The notes beneath the pieces are model-generated. The model was not told where the DNA came from. It worked only from the letters and a program-made list of their open reading frames with translations, and ran no database searches. Of a stretch of 48,978 nt of DNA, positions 44,767-48,978 are shown one piece after another. The stretch covers positions 1 to 48,978 of the forward strand of contig NZ_MUXT01000002.1 of the NCBI RefSeq assembly GCF_002014965.1. Reading direction: 5' to 3'. Every line of letters begins with the position of its first letter. The first letter of the stretch is position 1. The position numbers were made by a program, and so were the translations under genes. The DNA is from Moraxella canis (GTDB taxonomy: Bacteria; Pseudomonadota; Gammaproteobacteria; Pseudomonadales; Moraxellaceae).

Positions 44767-45558
44767 ATGCAGCACTTTATCGTCATTGGTAATCCCATCA
44801 ATCACTCAAAAAGCCCCCAAATCCATGCTGCGTTTGCGCGCAGTGTTGGGCTGCCTATCAATTATCAAAAACAATACTGTCCTAATGACGCCGAAAGCTT
44901 TGCTGCGGTTGTGTCTGCATTTTTTGCAGGCGGCGGTGTGGGTGCAAATGTCACGCTGCCTTTTAAAGAAATGGCTTATCAGCTGGTTAAAGATCGCGGT
45001 CAGCTTAGCAGCTACGCCGCCAGTGCCGGTGCGGTGAATACCCTGATGCAAAAAGACGGTCAGCTGTATGGCGATAACACCGACGGGCGGGGACTGGTGG
45101 CTGATCTGCACTCCCAGCATGTGGATTTGGCACATAAAACAATCGCCATCCTCGGTGCTGGTGGCGCAACTCGTGGCGCGATCTTGCCACTTTTAGAAAC
45201 TGGCTCACAGATCACTGTTTTTAATCGCACTTTATCAAAAGCCCAAGCCTTGATTGATGATTTTAACTCTGATCGTTTAAGCGCAAAGCCGCTATCGGAC
45301 TTAAACACTGCCGATGCCTTCGATGTGATTATCAATGCCACGTCTGCCACCACCACAGGGCAAGTGCTTGATTTGGGCAGCTGCTCGGCTAGCTTTGCCT
45401 ATGATATGATGTACGGCAAGCCATCGGAATTTTTGGCGCATTTTGAAAAACAAGGTGCCAAGAGATCCGATGGTTTTGGTATGCTTATCCATCAAGCAAA
45501 ACTGTCTTTTGAGCTGTGGACTGGCGAGACGATTGACTTATCCCAAGTGGAATTTTAA
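44767..45558 (+). CDS. aroE: Shikimate dehydrogenase
   Basis: 263 residues from the ATG at 44767 (MQHFIVIGNPINHSKSP). An upstream in-frame ATG at 44734 would add 11 residues that do not fit the family. It reduces 3-dehydroshikimate with NADPH in the aromatic pathway. Signatures are NPINHSKSPQIH, NVTLPFKE (catalytic Lys), NTDGRGL and the dinucleotide motif ILGAGGATRGA. It is divergent from the pabC operon. Confidence 0.95.
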   Translation: MQHFIVIGNPINHSKSPQIHAAFARSVGLPINYQKQYCPNDAESFAAVVSAFFAGGGVGANVTLPFKEMAYQLVKDRGQLSSYAASAGAVNTLMQKDGQLYGDNTDGRGLVADLHSQHVDLAHKTIAILGAGGATRGAILPLLETGSQITVFNRTLSKAQALIDDFNSDRLSAKPLSDLNTADAFDVIINATSATTTGQVLDLGSCSASFAYDMMYGKPSEFLAHFEKQGAKRSDGFGMLIHQAKLSFELWTGETIDLSQVEF

Positions 45559-45594
45559 ATTGACTGTTTATTTAACATTAATTGGAGAGATGAC

Positions 45595-45738
45595 ATGACC
45601 GAAAAACTTCAAACTCAAGCCGATGAGATGTTTGATGATTTAGAGGATTTATTTGATGATTTTGATGGCGTCGCGGTTGAAGGTGGCGTCGATAGCATCA
45701 ACGATGAAGGCTGCGAAGGCGGTGCATGTAAGCTGTAA
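45595..45738 (+). CDS. 47-residue acidic protein with a C-terminal CxxxxC
   Basis: The ATG is preceded by TTGGAGAGATGAC, giving a strong ribosome binding site, and lies 36 bases after aroE. The protein begins MTEKLQTQADEMFDDLED, has a dense Asp/Glu stretch (residues 12-26) and ends CEGGACKL. It has no hydrophobic segment. The strong ribosome binding site and biased composition make it a likely real small gene. The cysteine pair and acid cluster could bind metal, but that is speculation. Confidence 0.65.
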   Translation: MTEKLQTQADEMFDDLEDLFDDFDGVAVEGGVDSINDEGCEGGACKL

Positions 45739-45970
45739 TCAGACAGATTAAGAAGTCATTGAATGGACTGTGGATAGTTTATGGCTTGTTTTAAGGGTAT
45801 TTCGTACAGTTGAATAACTAATAATTATAATGAATCTTAGTTATTATGAAAATAAGTTATCTATACCATTTTAACCCTTTAATAAGCAGCAAAATCTCTG
45901 TATAGTGAAAGCATCTCAAGCAGTTTTTGAGTGCTCACATGCCCTATAAATTGAAATAAAAGGATATTTC
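45739..45970. promoter_or_regulatory. Intergenic region before the acyl-CoA dehydrogenase
   Basis: 232 bases, AT-rich, without a gene. The dehydrogenase promoter should lie here. TATAGT at about 45901 follows a weak -35-like TTTAAT at 17 bases. I see no clear operator or terminator. Confidence 0.25.
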
Positions 45971-47791
45971 ATGTTAACTTATAAAGCCCCTTTGCGCGAT
46001 ATCAAATTTTTGATGAACGAAATGCTTGACTATCAAGCGCATTACAAAACATTGGACAATGGCGCCGCTGCAGATCCTGAGTCGGTGGATATGATTCTAG
46101 AAGGCTTTGCAGATTTTGCCGAAAATGTGCTATCGCCTTTATATCAGCCTGCCGATGCCGAAGGCTGTACTTTTAAAGATGGCGAAGTCACCACACCGAC
46201 TGGCTTCAAAGAAGCGTATCAGCAGTTCGTTGAAGGCGGCTGGCAAGGCATCAGCTATCCTGAAGAATTTGGCGGCATGAATTTGCCGATGTCTTTAAAT
46301 CTGATCAAATCAGAAATGATGGGTACGGCAAACTGGCCATGGGCAATGTATCCTGGTCTTACCACAGGCTCTGTTAATACGATTTTACAGTATGGCGACG
46401 CCGAACAAAAATCTACCTATCTGCCAAAACTGATCTCAGGTGAGTGGTCAGGTACGATGTGTTTAACAGAAGCACAAGCCGGTACCGACTTAAATCAAAT
46501 GAAAACTCGTGCGGTGCCAAACGATGATGGCAGCTACGCAATCACTGGCAGTAAGATTTTCATTTCTGCAGGTGAGCATGATTTGACCGAAAATATTGTT
46601 CACATTGTCTTGGCAAGACTGCCTGATGCGCCTGCTGGTACTAAAGGTATTTCACTATTCATTGTGCCGAAGTTCCTGCCAAATACTGATGGTGAAGTCG
46701 GCGAGAAAAATGCGGTTGTCTGTGGTTCAATTGAACACAAAATGGGCATTTCATCATCTGCCACCTGTGTCATCAACTTTGATGCTGCCACTGGTTTCTT
46801 AATTGGTGAGCCGAATAAAGGCTTAAAAGCGATGTTCACCTACATGAATACGGCGCGTATTGGTACTGGTATTCAGGGTCTGGCGCATATGGAATTATCT
46901 TTCCAAAACGCCCTACCTTATGCCAAAGAACGCCGCTCTATGCGAGCACTATCGGGCACCAAAGAGCCAGATCAGCCGGCAGATGCCATCATCCATCACG
47001 CTGATGTCCGCCGTATGCTACTAACCCAAAAAGCATTCGTGGAAGGCGCTCGCTCAATGATCTATCACACCGCACGCTATGCAGATAAACTGGCTGAGGC
47101 GGTTGCCAAAGGTGATGAAGCTGCCATCAAAAAGTGGGATGATAAGATGGGCTTTTATACGCCAATTTTAAAAGGCTTCTTGACAGAGCTTGGCATTGAA
47201 GCCGCTAAGCATGGTCAGCAAATCTATGGTGGTCATGGCTATATCAAAGAGTCAGGCATGGAGCTGATCGCTCGTGACGCGCGCATCTCGACACTGTATG
47301 AAGGCACTACAGGCGTACAGGCACTGGACCTATTGGGCAGAAAAGTACTGCTGCATGGTGGCGGTAAAGCAATTCGTGATTATACTGCGAGCATCATGAA
47401 ATGGTGTGGTGAGTATGCCCTAGATAAAGACATGCGCAAATATGTCTGGGTACTGACCAAACTGTGTGCTGAATGGAACATGCTAACCGCACGCCTACTA
47501 CTGACCGCGCGTAAAGATCGTGACATTGTATCAGCGGCTTCTGATGACTTTTTGATGTATTCAGGCTATGTGATGATGGCATATCATTGGGCACGCATGG
47601 CAGCCGTTTCATTTGATAAGATCAAAAATGGCGGTGAGCAGCCTAAAGAGTTTTATATCGCCAAAACTCAGACAGCTGAATTCTACTTTGAAAAGCTTCT
47701 GCCACGCAGCTCAGCCCACGCAGAGAGCATGACCGTACCAAGCGAGACTATGATGCAGATGGACATTGATCACTTTGCATTTTTAGATTAA
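45971..47791 (+). CDS. Acyl-CoA dehydrogenase
   Basis: 606 residues. This flavoprotein introduces the trans-2 double bond in fatty acyl-CoA during beta-oxidation. The FAD/substrate motif is CLTEAQAGTDLNQMKT, and the catalytic Glu is in STLYEGTTGVQALDLLGRK. The C-terminal extension (about 460-600) is that of the longer ACAD subgroup found next to fadAB-type genes. AAAAGGA precedes the ATG. It stands alone here, between the 47-residue gene and trxB, with a terminator behind it. Confidence 0.93.
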   Translation: MLTYKAPLRDIKFLMNEMLDYQAHYKTLDNGAAADPESVDMILEGFADFAENVLSPLYQPADAEGCTFKDGEVTTPTGFKEAYQQFVEGGWQGISYPEEFGGMNLPMSLNLIKSEMMGTANWPWAMYPGLTTGSVNTILQYGDAEQKSTYLPKLISGEWSGTMCLTEAQAGTDLNQMKTRAVPNDDGSYAITGSKIFISAGEHDLTENIVHIVLARLPDAPAGTKGISLFIVPKFLPNTDGEVGEKNAVVCGSIEHKMGISSSATCVINFDAATGFLIGEPNKGLKAMFTYMNTARIGTGIQGLAHMELSFQNALPYAKERRSMRALSGTKEPDQPADAIIHHADVRRMLLTQKAFVEGARSMIYHTARYADKLAEAVAKGDEAAIKKWDDKMGFYTPILKGFLTELGIEAAKHGQQIYGGHGYIKESGMELIARDARISTLYEGTTGVQALDLLGRKVLLHGGGKAIRDYTASIMKWCGEYALDKDMRKYVWVLTKLCAEWNMLTARLLLTARKDRDIVSAASDDFLMYSGYVMMAYHWARMAAVSFDKIKNGGEQPKEFYIAKTQTAEFYFEKLLPRSSAHAESMTVPSETMMQMDIDHFAFLD

Positions 47792-47827
47792 TCGTTGCAT
47801 GATCTAAAGTAAGTCGTGTTGTATCAA

Positions 47828-47854
47828 AAGCTCAAATCCCAATGATTTGGGCTT
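47828..47854 (+). terminator. Terminator after the acyl-CoA dehydrogenase
   Basis: An 11-bp stem with one G-T pair (AAGCTCAAATC with GATTTGGGCTT), loop CCAAT, is followed by TTT. Confidence 0.75.
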
Positions 47855-47907
47855 TTTACTTGCAATTATGGGTGGCAGCCTTATATACTTATCAAATCGT
47901 TATTTAA

Positions 47908-48873
<966 letters not shown>

Positions 48874-48885
48874 GCTCAAATTTCT

Positions 48886-48925
48886 AAATAAAAAATGTGT
48901 TGGGTAACCAGCACATTTTTTATTT
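48886..48925. terminator. Bidirectional terminator after trxB
   Basis: A perfect 14-bp stem (48886-48899 with 48912-48925, AAATAAAAAATGTG) with A-rich and T-rich arms. The right-hand arm touches the possible stop codon of a leftward gene. Confidence 0.8.
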
Positions 48926-48978
48926 AATGCTCACGTCTAAAAAAAATCCAACCACCACCCATAAGAAAAACCAAACCC
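48924..48978 (-). CDS. Possible 3' end of a leftward membrane protein gene
   Basis: In one minus-strand frame the last 55 bases read GLVFLMGGGWIFFRREH and a stop, running in from the right edge. That resembles the last transmembrane helix and basic tail of a membrane protein, and the terminator beside it fits a convergent gene end. Only 17 residues are visible, so the call is weak. Confidence 0.35.
   Translation of the reverse strand, partial: GLVFLMGGGWIFFRREH

Overview
The window is a chromosomal segment of a gammaproteobacterium, most likely a Moraxella-like member of the Moraxellaceae (inference). The order tRNA-Thr/Tyr/Gly/Thr then tuf, dapA-lipoprotein-purC, and pabC-mltG-tmk are gammaproteobacterial arrangements. 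The housekeeping genes are visibly more GC-rich than the AT-rich left 31 kb, which is foreign.

Positions 1-244 hold the first codons and promoter of a gene that looks like tuf (EF-Tu), reading leftwards off the window. Positions 245-30932 are an integrated phage element bounded by a 105-bp direct repeat with one mismatch. The repeat contains the 3' part of a tRNA-Thr(GGT) gene. A tyrosine integrase sits at the right end, and TTGGCGTAAT repeats resembling integrase arm sites lie inside both ends. The element carries an N4-like (Schitoviridae-like) head and ejection module on the minus strand: a 5'-truncated major capsid protein, a gp55-like protein, a 1605-residue repetitive coiled-coil protein, three more presumed virion proteins, and one 14.9-kb ORF of 4966 codons.

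That giant protein carries the A, B and C motifs of a T7/N4-type single-subunit RNA polymerase, so I read it as a virion RNA polymerase. It also carries an M15 peptidase-like domain, an SGNH-like domain, a phage tail lysozyme-like domain, an HExxH motif and a barnase-like nuclease domain. On the plus strand are two small unknown genes, a DUF551-like gene and nrdB. There is no portal, terminase or replication gene. The capsid gene is cut at about 28290, so the element looks like the remnant of a larger prophage with a central deletion, although its long ORFs, integrase and att sites are intact.

Positions 30882-31360 hold four tRNA genes and their promoter. Positions 31540-33504 hold an IS607-type transposon (serine recombinase TnpA, and TnpB with one amber codon). 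From 33543 on the chromosome resumes: a gene remnant, trpE, a membrane alpha/beta hydrolase, a NIF3/YqfO-like protein, purC, a short BamC-like lipoprotein, dapA, a DegP/MucD-type protease, tmk, mltG, pabC, a small membrane protein, aroE, a 47-residue acidic protein missed by ordinary length cut-offs, an acyl-CoA dehydrogenase and trxB.

In the phage module, the capsid-proximal proteins would build the head. The ejection proteins and the polymerase would leave the virion at infection: the cell-wall enzymes would open the envelope, the coiled coil may span it, and the polymerase would transcribe early genes. The chromosomal genes cover aromatic amino acid and folate synthesis (trpE, aroE, pabC), lysine and cell wall (dapA, mltG), nucleotides (purC, tmk), envelope quality control (protease, lipoprotein), fatty acid oxidation and thiol redox (trxB).
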